A DNA stretch of 64,000 nucleotides from Medicago truncatula (taxonomy: Eukaryota; Streptophyta; Magnoliopsida; Fabales; Fabaceae): the NCBI RefSeq assembly GCF_003473485.1, contig NC_053048.1, positions 38,808,755 to 38,872,754 on the forward strand. Reading direction: 5' to 3'. The notes below the pieces were generated by a model. That model had not been told where the DNA came from. It ran no database searches and was given only the letters and a program-made list of their open reading frames with translations. Shown here one piece after another: positions 24,061 to 35,337 of this stretch. The stretch's first letter is position 1. Each line of letters begins with the position of its first letter. The position numbers were made by a program, and so were the translations under genes.

Positions 24061-25520
24061 TTAGAGTTAAATTTGAATTAAGTAAAGAGATCTAGTTACT
24101 TTAAATATGCATCAATGACTAGATATCTTACAAATGTATAGTGTTGGTAATTCATTGATTCAAAAATCATAAAGTCCACTTTGTACATGGACATAGCAGA
24201 TACATGAAATAGGAGTGCTACATGAAAATAGAAACGATGATAAGACATGATATGATGATTTGTTTGATCATATAAATAAAAAGACTACTTGCTTGAATTT
24301 AAATAAAAAGGTGAAATAGGATAAAATACAAATCAACGATTGATATATACGGTGGTTTGTGCAATTGTATAGACCAAAGTGAATTGGTGTTTATTTAAAT
24401 GTGATTAACACAAGTACTTGAGCAAGTACCTGCCATGCAACACCTTTGATATTGTAAAAGTTGGTTTTATATGTATCTGTTTGCATGTAAGAATAGCTAA
24501 GTTGTTAGTCGAGAATGGCACACGGTCGATCTCAGAGTCAACCAAATTCCCTTTAGTTGAACGAAGGATAGTCGAATCTAAGAAAGTCAACTAAGTAGGC
24601 AAATCTTAACAAGTCGATAAAAATTCACTTAGACCGTGGGAGCGAGTGGCAGAAACAGTCAAAGACGCATGGAACTTCTTATGTGTTTATAACACCATCA
24701 AACCGAAACAACTATCTTCATAGAGACCATTTGAAATAATGTAGCACAGGTGGATAAGGAAACAAAAAAAATATATAGATGTGAGATGCGGGGAAACATG
24801 CCAAATGTTTGTCATAAAAGGATCCAATTTTGCATAAAATGAGAATGAGTTTCAACCCAAAATACTACATTGCTTATATATATCCTCAAGCTTTCATAGG
24901 AAGAATATGTTTTCCCCTCTTATAAAAGAATTTCACACATGGAGTATTGAGTTATATTGAAAAGCATATCAATCATATTTTTGTGTAGATATGCTTGATA
25001 ACCATGGTGATTCTTGTTTGCTTAACCAATTTGAATAAAGGTTATCACTTTTTGCTTGGTTGAATTCATACATAGACTTAAAACCCAAGCCTCCATCAAT
25101 TTTAGCTTTCAACAACTTCTCTTTCCTCATCCAATGAATTCTTCTTCTGTCTACAGATAGCAGTTTCTATATGCATATTATTAAATTGGTATTTTTTACT
25201 AAAATTTGATTTCAACTAATATTTGTGTTTCATTCTTAGGATTGACATAATCGTTGACGGAACAAATAATCAGTAAAACACTGTCTAAAATTTAAATAGT
25301 TTCTTATTAATATTATTCAAATGAGTCCAAAATACAAAACTCAATTCCTAAAACTATAAAAGATTAAAGATTGTTTATTGTCCATAAGACTTACAAATAA
25401 ATTGTTTAAACTAAAGATGGATCTATTAAAACTATTCTAAACCCTAGGAAATGAAACATGAGTTCATGGAACTTGCATCCTCCATTAGTGTGGTGGCCTT
25501 CTTCTCAACTCTTTCCACCT

Positions 25521-26589
25521 TCATATCTTAAATATCCGATAGGCAGCTATAGGTGACACCTACATTAATTTGAGTTCAAAATTCAGTGACTATAGTTCCT
25601 GAAGAATGTAAACAAGACAAAAATGAACCAAAGTTTACATAAAACTAGCATGATTTTCAGCTGAAAATACCAAAAGACATTATTACTTTAAATAAAGTCC
25701 TCAAAGTTTTTGATATAGTGATAGTGGTCAATATATATTGTATTCATTACCCTAATTGGATGAAAAATTGTACTTATGACAAATTCATGCATCCACCATT
25801 GTGTCATCACAGCTTGGCTTCCTTGCACTCTCCAGTAAACATATGTGTTCTTTCTCACAATCAATTGATTGTTTGAAAGAGCAAACTCTTCGTTCCATTC
25901 AACCATTCTCCATTCACCATTTCCAGCTGGTGTTGCATCCATATTTTGGAACCTACGGTTCCTGAGATCAAAGAAATAGTACTTCCTATGCTCCAAAGAG
26001 TACCTATTTTCTGCAACAACAAAAAACAACTTGAAAAGACCCAAAATGAATAAGCATGTGTTTGGTGCAGTGGTGGTGTAAACGCAGCCTTGTGTTTAGT
26101 GTGAAGCTCAAAAAGGTAGCTTGATAAAATTGTTCTGAGAACGGTGTCGTAAAGCGAGATTTGTTGTTTGTACGTGTTGCCAAACATGCCATAAAAACAT
26201 CATATAAACATTTCATGGGACATAAAAAAATTGAATTTTTAAGTCTCCTCCCCTCCAATTGCATGTCTAAGACACAACGTTCATTCTCAAGATTAATGAA
26301 AATCCATCAAAGAACACTAGGAAAATTTGATTTTTATTGATAAAACACAATGGTCATAAGAAAGAGAATAAAGGGCTAAGAAAACATTAGAAAAATAACT
26401 ATTTTTTTCCTTTCACAAACCTCGTGGCAGCCTCCATGGCTCAGTTTGAAATACATCAAATTCAAACAAGTGAGTTGGAAGAGGTTGGTTGAGAATTTTC
26501 TTCGTCAGGTAGCACTCAACAAGTTGACGATCGGTTGGATCAAACCTGAATCCAGCAGGTAGATCAGGCTCAACATTAGCTACAGCCAT
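25521..26589 (-). CDS. Short NAC-domain protein, copy 3 (three exons, 155 aa)
   Basis: Exons are 26421-26589, 25751-26010 and 25521-25559, again a continuous 468-nt frame with conserved GT-AG introns. Exon 1 has LPAGFRFDPTDRQLVECYL and FDVFQTEPWRLP. Exon 2 has YYFFDLRNRRF, AGNGEW and WWMHEF, and exon 3 ends AYRIFKI-stop as in copy 2. Intron 1 carries an extra ~125-bp piece around 26050-26190 that copy 2 lacks. The start is the ATG shared with the other copies; an upstream in-frame extension exists but has no ATG. It lacks the canonical GYWKATG motif and any long C-terminal domain. DNA binding and function are unproven. Confidence 0.75.
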
Positions 26590-27086
26590 GATTGACACCA
26601 AAAGTTCTTTTTTTTTTGTTTTTGAAGAGGACACCGAAAGTTCTTGGCCAGTGAAGAAAGAGTTCTTTGGATGAATCTTAAGCTAAAGCATTGTCTTGAA
26701 TTTATAGGTGTAAGGAGGCATGCATTGTCTTAAATGAGAGAGAGAAAGAGAAACGAGATGTAGAGAGAGAAAATGTGTGAGAGACAACAATAAGGAGACA
26801 TGCATCGTCTCTATCTTCAACTTTTATCTTTTTTAATTTCAATTTTGTCCTTTTGATCTATTTTCATATAAATTTTCAAGCTTCAAATCTAATATTTTCA
26901 TGTATACATAAATATAAAAATAGACCATGAATTTAAAGCTTGAAAGTTCATATACAGATGGACCAAAATGACAAAATTGAAATGAAAAAAGATAAAGGAC
27001 GAAATTGTTACCAAAAATTAAGTTAAGGGATTAATATTATAATTTTGCCAAATATTATTTTTAAATAATTACACAAATATTATTTA

Positions 27087-27541
27087 GGCTTAAATGCTCT
27101 TTTGGTCCCTTAAGTATTTAATTGATATCGCTTTGGTCCCTTAACTAAAAAAAAGATTGTTTGAACACTTTAAGTTTTTTTTAGTCTCGTTTTGGTCTCT
27201 TCTGTTAGGTTTCCGTTAGGTTTAATAAAAAATGTTAAGTGTGAACACGTGTCACCTTGTCATTGGTTCTGACTTTATTTTTTTTTTTATATATATTCTA
27301 TTTTTTTTAAATATATATATATTTTTAAATTTTTTTTTTTTTGTAAAAAAAAAAAAAAAAACTCAGAGCCAATGACAAGGTGACACGTGTCCAGAAGTTA
27401 ACTTTTTTTTAAACCCTAACAGAATGGACCAAAACGAGACTAAAAAAAAAACTTAAAGTACTCAAACAATCTTTTTTTTAGTTAAGGGAGCAAAGCGATA
27501 CCAATTAAATACTTAAGGGATCAAAAGAGCATTTAAAGGCC
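27087..27541. mobile_element. Fold-back MITE with ~150-bp arms
   Basis: The left end GGCTTAAATGCTCTTTTGGT pairs with the right end ATCAAAAGAGCATTTAAAGG. Inner arms pair GTGTCACCTTGTCATTGG with CCAATGACAAGGTGACAC across an AT-rich loop. A partial repeat of the arm (CCAAAACGAGACTAAAAAA) follows at 27541-27590. Confidence 0.85.
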
Positions 27542-27587
27542 AAAACGAGACTAAAAAAAAACTTAAAGTACTCAAACAATCTTTTTT

Positions 27588-29030
27588 TTGGTTGGACGGA
27601 AAGAACTCGTCACTTTGTGTGTCACAATTGACTCACTGACACCGAATAATATGGTAATCTAGTCAATAAAAAATACAGACAAATAAAGTACTTATCTCTT
27701 ATTATTTAATACGGCGTAAAGGTCAAACTGCAGATGAGTAACACTACAGTAAAATGTATTTGGTCCGAATTCAGATCAAATACATTTGACTAACTCCTTA
27801 AGAAAGTGGACATATGTTTGATTCTTTACACTAGTGCATGAATAAAATTTGATTCCTTGACCCTGTAAAATACTTGATGTTTGAAAAATGACCGTGTAAA
27901 ATAAAAATTACATATTCTAACTCTCTAAATTGAGATTCTTCTTATTTTTGACCTTGTAATATACACGTGGTCCAAAAAAGTGATCTAGAGATTGAAAATA
28001 TTCAAACAAGTTTTGGTTGAAAAATTAAAATTAATTGAAACTTCTTTAAAATGCTACGAAATTTTACAGATCCTTTTTATGTATTTCTATAGATGTCTCT
28101 GCAAACAATCAGCTCAAAGTTTGATTATTGGGGTTTTTGTTGTTTTATTTTAGTTTTTGGCGCTTTAAAAATTCATAATTAATTCGTACTTTGTTGAAAA
28201 ATTCTACTTTTTTGTGTAAAGCCTTATTTTAACGTCCTAAAAATGGCTGAAAAAAATCTTGAAGAAATTCAACATTTAAGTAGTTTTGTTGGACTTCAAC
28301 TATATTAGAGGGTGTAAAATAATAAGAATTGCAAATTACATGATTAAAATATGTGCTATTTATTTTACATGATCATTTTTCAGACTTCGCATATATTACA
28401 AGGTCAATTTCAATAAAATTTGGTTGGAAGGATTGAACTGACTTTGTGTGTCACCATTAACTCACCGACACCGAATAATCTGGTAATCCATTCAATAAAA
28501 AATACAGACAAATGAAGTACTTATCTCTCATTATTTAATACGGCGTAAAGGTCAAACGTCATATGAGTAACACTTATGTAAAATGTATGTTGTTTGAACT
28601 TAGATCAAATACATTTTGACTAACTCCTTATGAAAGTGGACATATGTTTGATTCCTTACACTCGTGCATGATTATTAAAATTTGGTTGGAAGGAGAGATC
28701 ACTTTGTGTGTCACTATTGACTCACCGACACTAAATAATATGGTATTCCAGTCAATAAAAAAATACAGACAAATGGAGTACTTATCTCTCATTATTTAAT
28801 ACGGCATAATGGTCAAACGTCATATGAGTAACACTAAAGTAAAATGTATGTGGTCCGAATTCAGATCAAATACATATTGACTAACTCCTTGTGAAAGTGA
28901 ACATATGTTTGACTCCTTACATTCGTGCATGAATAAAATTTGGTTGGAAGGAGAGATCACTTTGTGTGTCACTATTGACTCACCGACACTGAATAATATG
29001 GTAATCTAGTCAATAAAAAAATAAATATAG
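27588..29030. repeat. Second locus of the ~260-bp tandem repeat
   Basis: Unit starts are visible at 27792, 28622 and 28883, with a partial unit upstream (27588-27791) and a partial last unit. The unit at 27792 is split by the element at 27851-28411. A more diverged relative lies at 29360-29700. Confidence 0.85.
27851..28411. mobile_element. 561-bp terminal-inverted-repeat element in a tandem unit
   Basis: It is flanked by perfect 10-bp direct repeats AATAAAATTT (27841-27850 and 28412-28421). The left terminus (TTGACCCTGTAAAATAC, GTTTGAAAAATGACC) is inverted imperfectly at the right (TGATCATTTTTCAGAC, TATTACAAGGTCAA). Intact array units give the empty site. The 9-10-bp duplication suggests a Mutator-like non-autonomous element. 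Confidence 0.8.
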
Positions 29031-29120
29031 TTAGGACTAAAATCATGTGTTAGGACTAAAATATCCTTAAAACTAATAAAATAAATGTGGGTAACATTGG
29101 AAACAAAAAATAAATATATA

Positions 29121-29256
29121 TTTTTTTTGGTCAAGTAGCCTAGTAGCTAGAGCTCACACAATTTAATTGTGGAGAAGTGGAGTGTCCGGGGTTCGAACCC
29201 CAGCCCCTGCATATAAAATGTGATATCCCTACCAACTGAGCTAAGCTCACGGGGAT
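29121..29256 (-). repeat. tRNA-derived SINE, near full length
   Basis: Read on the minus strand it has GAGCTTAGCTCAGTTGGTAG (A-box), GGGGTTCGAACCCC (B-box), the GAGCTCTAGCTACTAGGC tail and a terminal A run. The flanks AAAAATAAATAT on both sides look like a target-site duplication of about 12 bp. Confidence 0.85.
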
Positions 29257-29359
29257 AAAAATAAATATTTATTGATATGCTAAAAAGATAAATATTATGA
29301 GATAATGAAATTTTCAAATGCAATAATAGAGGGATAAGAACCAACAATAGATCGATCTA

Positions 29360-29700
29360 AGTGGTAAGCGGCTAAAGCCCCTTAAAAAAGTGGTCAGGGT
29401 TCGATCTCTTACTCTCGTGGATGAAGTAAATTCAGCTGAAGGGGTGAAACCACTTTGTATGTCACACAGGTTCTTCAACAAAGATTATTAATAACATGGT
29501 AATCCAACAAAAAAAATATAGACAAAACGTACTTATTTTATTTACTTTATTGGTTGACCATTCCTACAATTAAAAATCTTATCTCTCATTATTTAATAGT
29601 GCTTAAATGTCAGTGACATGGGTAAAAGAAAAAGTAAAATGTATTTGGTCCAAACTTAGATCAAATACGTTTGACTATTTATTGATATTTAATTTAAGAC
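29360..29700. repeat. Diverged relative of the tandem unit with tRNA-like boxes
   Basis: It shares GTATTTGGTCCAAACTTAGA-type and ATCTCTCATTATTTAATA phrases with the array. Its start (AAGTGGTAAGCGGC, then CAGGGTTCGATCTC) resembles Pol III A and B boxes, suggesting the unit derives from a tRNA-related dispersed repeat. Confidence 0.5.
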
Positions 29701-30129
29701 CCAATTCAATATTATTTTTTACTCAACATCATCTTTCTTTCGTCAAATGTTGATATTTTATTATCGCAAAATGTATTATAAAATGGGAATCTTGGATCAC
29801 ACCAAAGGCACAAGGACTCTCTTTGGTTTTCATACTCCATTCTCATTATTTTAGTTGCATACAAGCTATGTCTTTGATCAATTTGCCAGCCCCAAGAAAC
29901 AAACACAGATTGGTTGTATTTATATTTTTTTCTTTTTACGTTGTTATGGATATTCATGTGTTGTTTAACTTCCTTTAAAATAACTTGAGTGATCTCATTC
30001 CTTTCTCATGACAATAAATTTATGATGTTGATATATCTATATATACTTTAGATACCTTATCATCATATATCTGTTGTTGCAGAAAAGAAAAATATCATTT
30101 GTGTTATTTTGAAAGGAAGTCAAGCAAGA

Positions 30130-30137
30130 TATAAATA
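30130..30137 (+). promoter_or_regulatory. Candidate TATA box upstream of the hairpin
   Basis: TATAAATA lies about 140 bp before the hairpin at 30278, a usual distance for a Pol II start in front of a plant pri-miRNA. It is a match by sequence only. Confidence 0.4.
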
Positions 30138-30277
30138 CATATGACAAAGTAAAACAAGAAAAGTTAGAATTTCAACTCATGTTTGTGTTTGATTTCTTTA
30201 GGTTGGCTTGAACATGGAAAGAGCATGTGTGCTACCAAGACTATGAAAATGGATTCATGTTATGTGATTTAGGAAAG

Positions 30278-30393
30278 GAGAATTCCTCTTCTTCCTTTTG
30301 GTTTTGTTCATTCCCCATTGCTTTTGTGCCTGCGTGAATTAACTCACGTTGAAAGGGGAATGGGCAAAACCAGAAGGAAGAAGATCAATTCTC
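30278..30393 (+). ncRNA. Candidate microRNA precursor hairpin
   Basis: Arms of 39 nt (30278-30316 and 30355-30393) pair with only two mismatched positions and three G:U wobbles. They are separated by a 38-nt loop that has its own small stem (CGTGA...TCACG). The 5' arm contains TCTTCTTCCTTTTGGTTTTG and the 3' arm GGGGAATGGGCAAAACCAG. The three wobbles are G:U only if the plus strand is transcribed; on the minus strand they would be C-A mismatches, so the plus strand is favoured. Size and asymmetry fit a pre-miRNA. I cannot match it to a known family with confidence. The CATTCC end recalls the miR482/2118 group, but on the opposite arm. Confidence 0.55.
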
Positions 30394-32400
30394 TTAAGAA
30401 AGTGGTTGATATTGGATGGGTGATTTCTTGGACAACTCTTCATGGTTTGCCGTTTATTGTCTGATTATTCGTCAAGCAATAATAGATAGGTGGTTGTATA
30501 ATAATTAGGTGGTTTTTATAAACAAATTTATTTTCCGTCTATTTTTTTTTATTTTGGATGTGTTTGATAATGCCCATAAGCTAACTTATAGCTTATAAAC
30601 TTGTTTCATCAAAATATGATGTGTTTGGTAACAAATCTCTTTGACGAGTTTATAGTTTTTCTTGAGATACTATTTCAGGTAGTTTTTGAACTTAAAACTT
30701 ATAGTTTCTTGCATTTTCTTTCAATTTTAACCTTCAATATTATTATATTATTTTACGATATTTTACCATTTTTATAAAATTAAACAATTCCCACTAAAAA
30801 AAATCACCCACGTTCTCCGTCCACTCTTTTTATATAAAAATTGGGTATGTCCCCTATGTTATAAGTGTATTTTTTACATTGGTGTATTCTCGACCGATGT
30901 GATATCCATTTTTGTAAAAAGCACATTCCAAATCAGTTATGAGTTTTTTACATCGGTTGTAAAATCCACTTATGTTATAGCTACATATTCCTAATCGAGG
31001 TTTTACTCCACCAATGTGATACCTACGTATTTTACATCGGAATTATTCTTCATTGATATGAAATCTAATCATTTTGTTTTAAATATGTTCATTTTGTTGT
31101 TGGTGCATATAAAAACACAATCCAAGCATATATAACATGTTGGTTGCTGACATTTTTCTAAATAATTTCTCCATGTTGCTATATAACAACACTATAGTTG
31201 TGAGAAACAACAAATACCGACGAATGAGATTTTTCTTTATTTTCAGACTTTGTTATATAGTTTTGGAAAAAAAAAATCATATATCCTTTGAGTAACACCA
31301 GTAGAGACAAAGTCAAGCATATTCTTCATTACATAACGAGCAATGCTAAACATCGCGACATATTTTATCGCGAAAGGTTCCCGAATCAATACCCAGCCAA
31401 TAAGAATTAAGGGTTGAGCGGCTATCATGGTGGTTTGGGAGTAAAACTTGGAACACAACAAATGGTGGTGAGTGGAAGTCATGCCACTTCAATCGCTTTG
31501 TGTAATTTCGCTGTGAATATCATTTCCCTTACATAATATCCACAATCACATCCTTTTAAAGATGTGATTAAATGTTAGTAAAAGAAGACTTGAACCATAA
31601 ATAGTTACTATAAAGAATGTAAATATCTTCCATAATGATATCCATCTCTATCTAAGACATGAACTAATGTACCTTCCTATTTTTAACACCACATGTGAAG
31701 AAAAAGCTCAAAGAAACTTAAAAACAAGATGGTCTCTGTTATTCATTATATATATAGATATGAGCCGTATGGACATTATGACAGCAAACACATTTCACAT
31801 TATGCATAATTTAACTTCAACCAAACATATCAACATATAAGCTAGATTGATACATCACTTGCACTAAATAACATTGAAGACATGAATGAGTTACCTATTT
31901 TGCATATATTCAATAGCTGCATAACCAGGTATGTCCATCATCGTTATTGACAAAAGAGATTGGCTAGCTGGAGGTCTGCAGCAGCACGAGGTTGGGATGA
32001 TAAAACTCGTCATATAAAATGTATTTCTAACTGCATAAACTACAAACACAAGCCACCAAATCACTATAGTTCTGTACTATCAATCGCCAAATTTAAAAAA
32101 TAAATAAAAACGTCAAAATCTAAAAATTGACTTTTTATGACAACAAAGATTGAATTATGTGCTTCAAGTAAACACGTTGAACCTAAGAAGTTGAACCGAG
32201 TTTTTCATGATTTTTAAACGAGTCGAACTCAAGCTGAAAAAAAGTATTTATTGAACTCCAATTTCGAGTTTCGAGTCGAACTCACCTCACAGTTAACTCA
32301 TTTGCTTTACCAACTCTATTGATTCAAGTAAACAGGTTGAACCTAACTCTTTTTTTTACCAAAACAACCTTAACTCATTTAATTGATCAAAATGTCCTCA
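30394..32400. other. Intergenic sequence with possible CACTA-like remnant
   Basis: Between about 30850 and 31080 the phrase ACATCGG/ACCGATG and variants recur in both orientations with TTTTACA, a pattern typical of transposon subterminal repeats, but no terminus was found. An open frame at 31243-31482 (minus) has no family I recognise. Confidence 0.35.
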
Positions 32401-32404
32401 ATAC

Positions 32405-32680
32405 AAGGAGTCAAGGAGAAATTAACTCAACTATGGTGACTAGACCATGAAATAGCCACCCTCGCAAGGGTTTGAGCAGCCATATTCACTTGCCTCTTCA
32501 CAAACTTAACCTCAAAATTTACCTAGGACGACATATAAGAAACTATACTAGAAAAATATGCATTAAATTCTGACTAGCCTTGAACATTCGAGTAAGTAGC
32601 ATTCACTAAAATTTGAGAATTCTTCTCAAACACAACTCGATCAAAACCTTTATTGGATGCGATCTTCATCGCCTCCATTG
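32405..32680 (-). pseudogene. LINE RNase H domain fragment
   Basis: The minus-strand frame reads EAMKIASNKGFDRVVFEKNS, QILVNATYSNVQG, VNFEVKFVKRQVNMAAQTLA and ISWSSHH. These are characteristic C-terminal RNase H features of plant LINEs and related proteins. Two or more stops interrupt it. Confidence 0.8.
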
Positions 32681-33170
32681 GTGTTGATTGGAAATATACA
32701 TATTTAAGTCTCACCTTGCTTAAAATTGAAAAGAAATAGCGACACCAAATCCATATATAACTAGTGCTTCTTTTGCTTAAAAGAAATGTTAAAAGTGAGA
32801 CAAATTACTAAGGTTTACCAAAAGAGGGGATCCTTAGGAAATCAAAGTCTAATGGTTGATTCCTACCAAAGGGTTGGTTCCTTTTGGGATAGAAAGTAGG
32901 ATTTAGAAACACATTGGTTAAATCATTGAGTCTCTTGACCATGAGAAGAGATTTGGAAAAATGATAGAATTTAGGGTTTGTTCTCAGAAAGATTGATGGA
33001 GACTAATTTGTTGTAACCCTTGTATCTCTTAGTAAGAAACTCTTTGATTGGAGATATCTCTTTTCTCAAGACATAGATCACATTTGGGTCAATCTAGATG
33101 GACAAATACCGTTGTGTTTTTTCTTTTCTTCCAACTAAATTAATTTGTCTTGTTGTACCTCCAAAATATG

Positions 33171-33256
33171 TTTTTTTTTTTGTTCAAGGTTTGAATCTCG
33201 GACCTTACATGTATAAAGCAGTTCTTACCAACTGAACTAAGTTAATTTATTAAAAA
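33171..33256 (-). repeat. Degenerate tRNA-derived SINE
   Basis: On the minus strand, AACTTAGTTCAGTTGGTAAG and, about 45 bp on, CCGAGATTCAAACCTTGAAC give A and B boxes, followed by an A run. Confidence 0.6.
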
Positions 33257-33259
33257 AAT

Positions 33260-35330
33260 GTTTGAAGCATTCCCTCAACAAAAACAAATTGTTAGTAGCA
33301 AGAATTAATCTGCGGACCTCCTAAGAATTGATTGCAGTTTTTTTTAAAATAGTTTGATAGGAGGAATTGAATCTGATCCCAATTTTTTTTCTTTCATATT
33401 TAATGGTATTGCTACAAATACAAACTAGAACCGCAATATGTTATCATATATATAGACATATTCTCTAAAATATTTTGATAAATATCAAAATGGAGTTTAA
33501 TCTCGTTGGTCAATTAACTCGTTAGTCTTTTTAAACACATAATAAATTACTTATTTAAGTGTGTTCATGTGAAGTAGACTTTTACGGAGGTTAATGGGTC
33601 ATATCAGACTGATCGGGCTCAGACATAAAAATAAGTCTATCGGAGATTAAAAATCTAAACCTTGAAGTAATTAATAAGGAACTTAACAGTTAACACTATG
33701 TTATTTCCATATGTCTTACATATTTATGTCTTTGTTTGAAGTGTATTCTAGTTGTAAGAAGCAGATTCTGGTTTTGGTTGTAACTGCATATTTAACATAA
33801 TTGAGATTGCTTAGAGATGAAGGAACAACTGATTCAGTAAGCAAATCATAGGCCCAAATTCACCAATCCAAAGTAACTCTTAATTAATTCAATAACATTA
33901 ACTTTTCATGTAACCAAATATGTAGTCTTGAATCTCCAAAGGCATGCCAATCCTTAAACATCAAAAGACATATGCTCCATATTGATTCATGTTTTTGACG
34001 GATGGGGTAGAGACTGAGATCATACCTTATAAGCATTCTTCTTCTTTTTTGAACAATATAAGCATTCTTCTTAGTAAGTTTTTATCTATATATAACAACA
34101 CCTTCATAGAAACACTTTGATTTTGCCTAGGGTCTTCAATTCTTCATATCCATTTTCACAATTCTGTGATATTGATACTGAGATATTAGATAGACTTTGA
34201 TTACTTGATTCCCTAATGATAGTAACTTAGTAAGACTCTGTGATGTAAGATTTGGTGTAAGGCAATAATATTTACGCATCCTTCCCTTCTAAAATAAAGT
34301 GTTATTAATGAGTGAAGCATTTGCGAAATATCAACCACTCCTAACTCCACACATATCCAGAAATATCAACAATTGAAGCAGGATCGTAGAAAATGGGGAA
34401 AAAACCAGACAAAACAAACAAGACCTGTTAAAGATTAATACCTTTCTGTGAATACAATATACTACCTCAAGTTGTTAAATTAGTTCTTCTCTGTGCTTTT
34501 CTTCAATTTACTGGCGGAGCTAACCGATCACAAGGTTGAAACAGGAAAGGTTTGATAAGAGATTTGGGATATTCATTTGTGGAGACACTACAACCTACAA
34601 CCACCTAGCAAATCAGCTCAGCGATGTCATCACAACTTATCATCTTTGCAAAGTAAAGGAGACATAACAATGGTTCCAAAATTGTCATAAAAAGACGGAC
34701 CCTCTCATCCTTGCAGAACAATTTCGTTCAGCTGAGCAGTGTGCCCGCCTCACAAGCATGTACAATGATGAAAATGAACAGAAACTAAAAGACAAATATG
34801 AAAGAAAAACAAAACAAAAAGCAGAATCAAATTTGGATAATTTCTTGAATTATATGTCTCGTCCTTTTGCATAGAGGCCGTCCTTTTGCATGATGCATAG
34901 AGGCCGACGGTCTTCCTCAAGTCATCCACCAGATGGTTGAGCACCCAACTGTGTTGTTCTAATTTTAACATAACGGAAAAGAATGGTTGAGCGGCGAAAT
35001 AGAACCAGGAAGTAGCTTTAATACTTTTTACACAATGCAATAAAAGACAAGAATGTCACAAATGTAATTTGTGCATAAATGAGAGCATCTGTCAATAAAT
35101 TTCAAATATATTTCATTTCAATAGAGGGCCTCCAAACTAATTTTCATACATAATCACCATTTCCTTCATCCTCAAGTGAAAAGAAGAAAATCTATATGTA
35201 CAAATGATTAAGCATTCATGGTACCGTCCCCAAATTCTTCTGTGTCTAATAAAAGTGTTAAGGTAATAGGAGAGGATTAAAGCTCCTAAACTATCATCAG
35301 TGTTCCCCAAATCAAATTAAAACCAATCTC
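33260..35330. other. Intergenic sequence, no supported gene
   Basis: The open frame at 34750-35040 (minus, with LEQHSWVLNHLVDDLRKTVG) reads like protein, but I do not recognise a family. It is adjacent to a short direct repeat (CGTCCTTTTGCAT, 34861 and 34879). The 3' UTR of the GDPD gene probably extends into the right end. Confidence 0.35.
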
Positions 35331-35337
35331 TTCTTTT

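Larger units (their letters stand above)
22490..29030. repeat. Segmental duplication, copy 3 (NAC segment)
   Basis: Paralogous to 16950-21660. It is enlarged by the fold-back element at 22885, a CACTA-like insert at about 23746, the fold-back element at 27087 and the terminal-inverted-repeat element at 27851. Boundaries are approximate. Confidence 0.7.
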
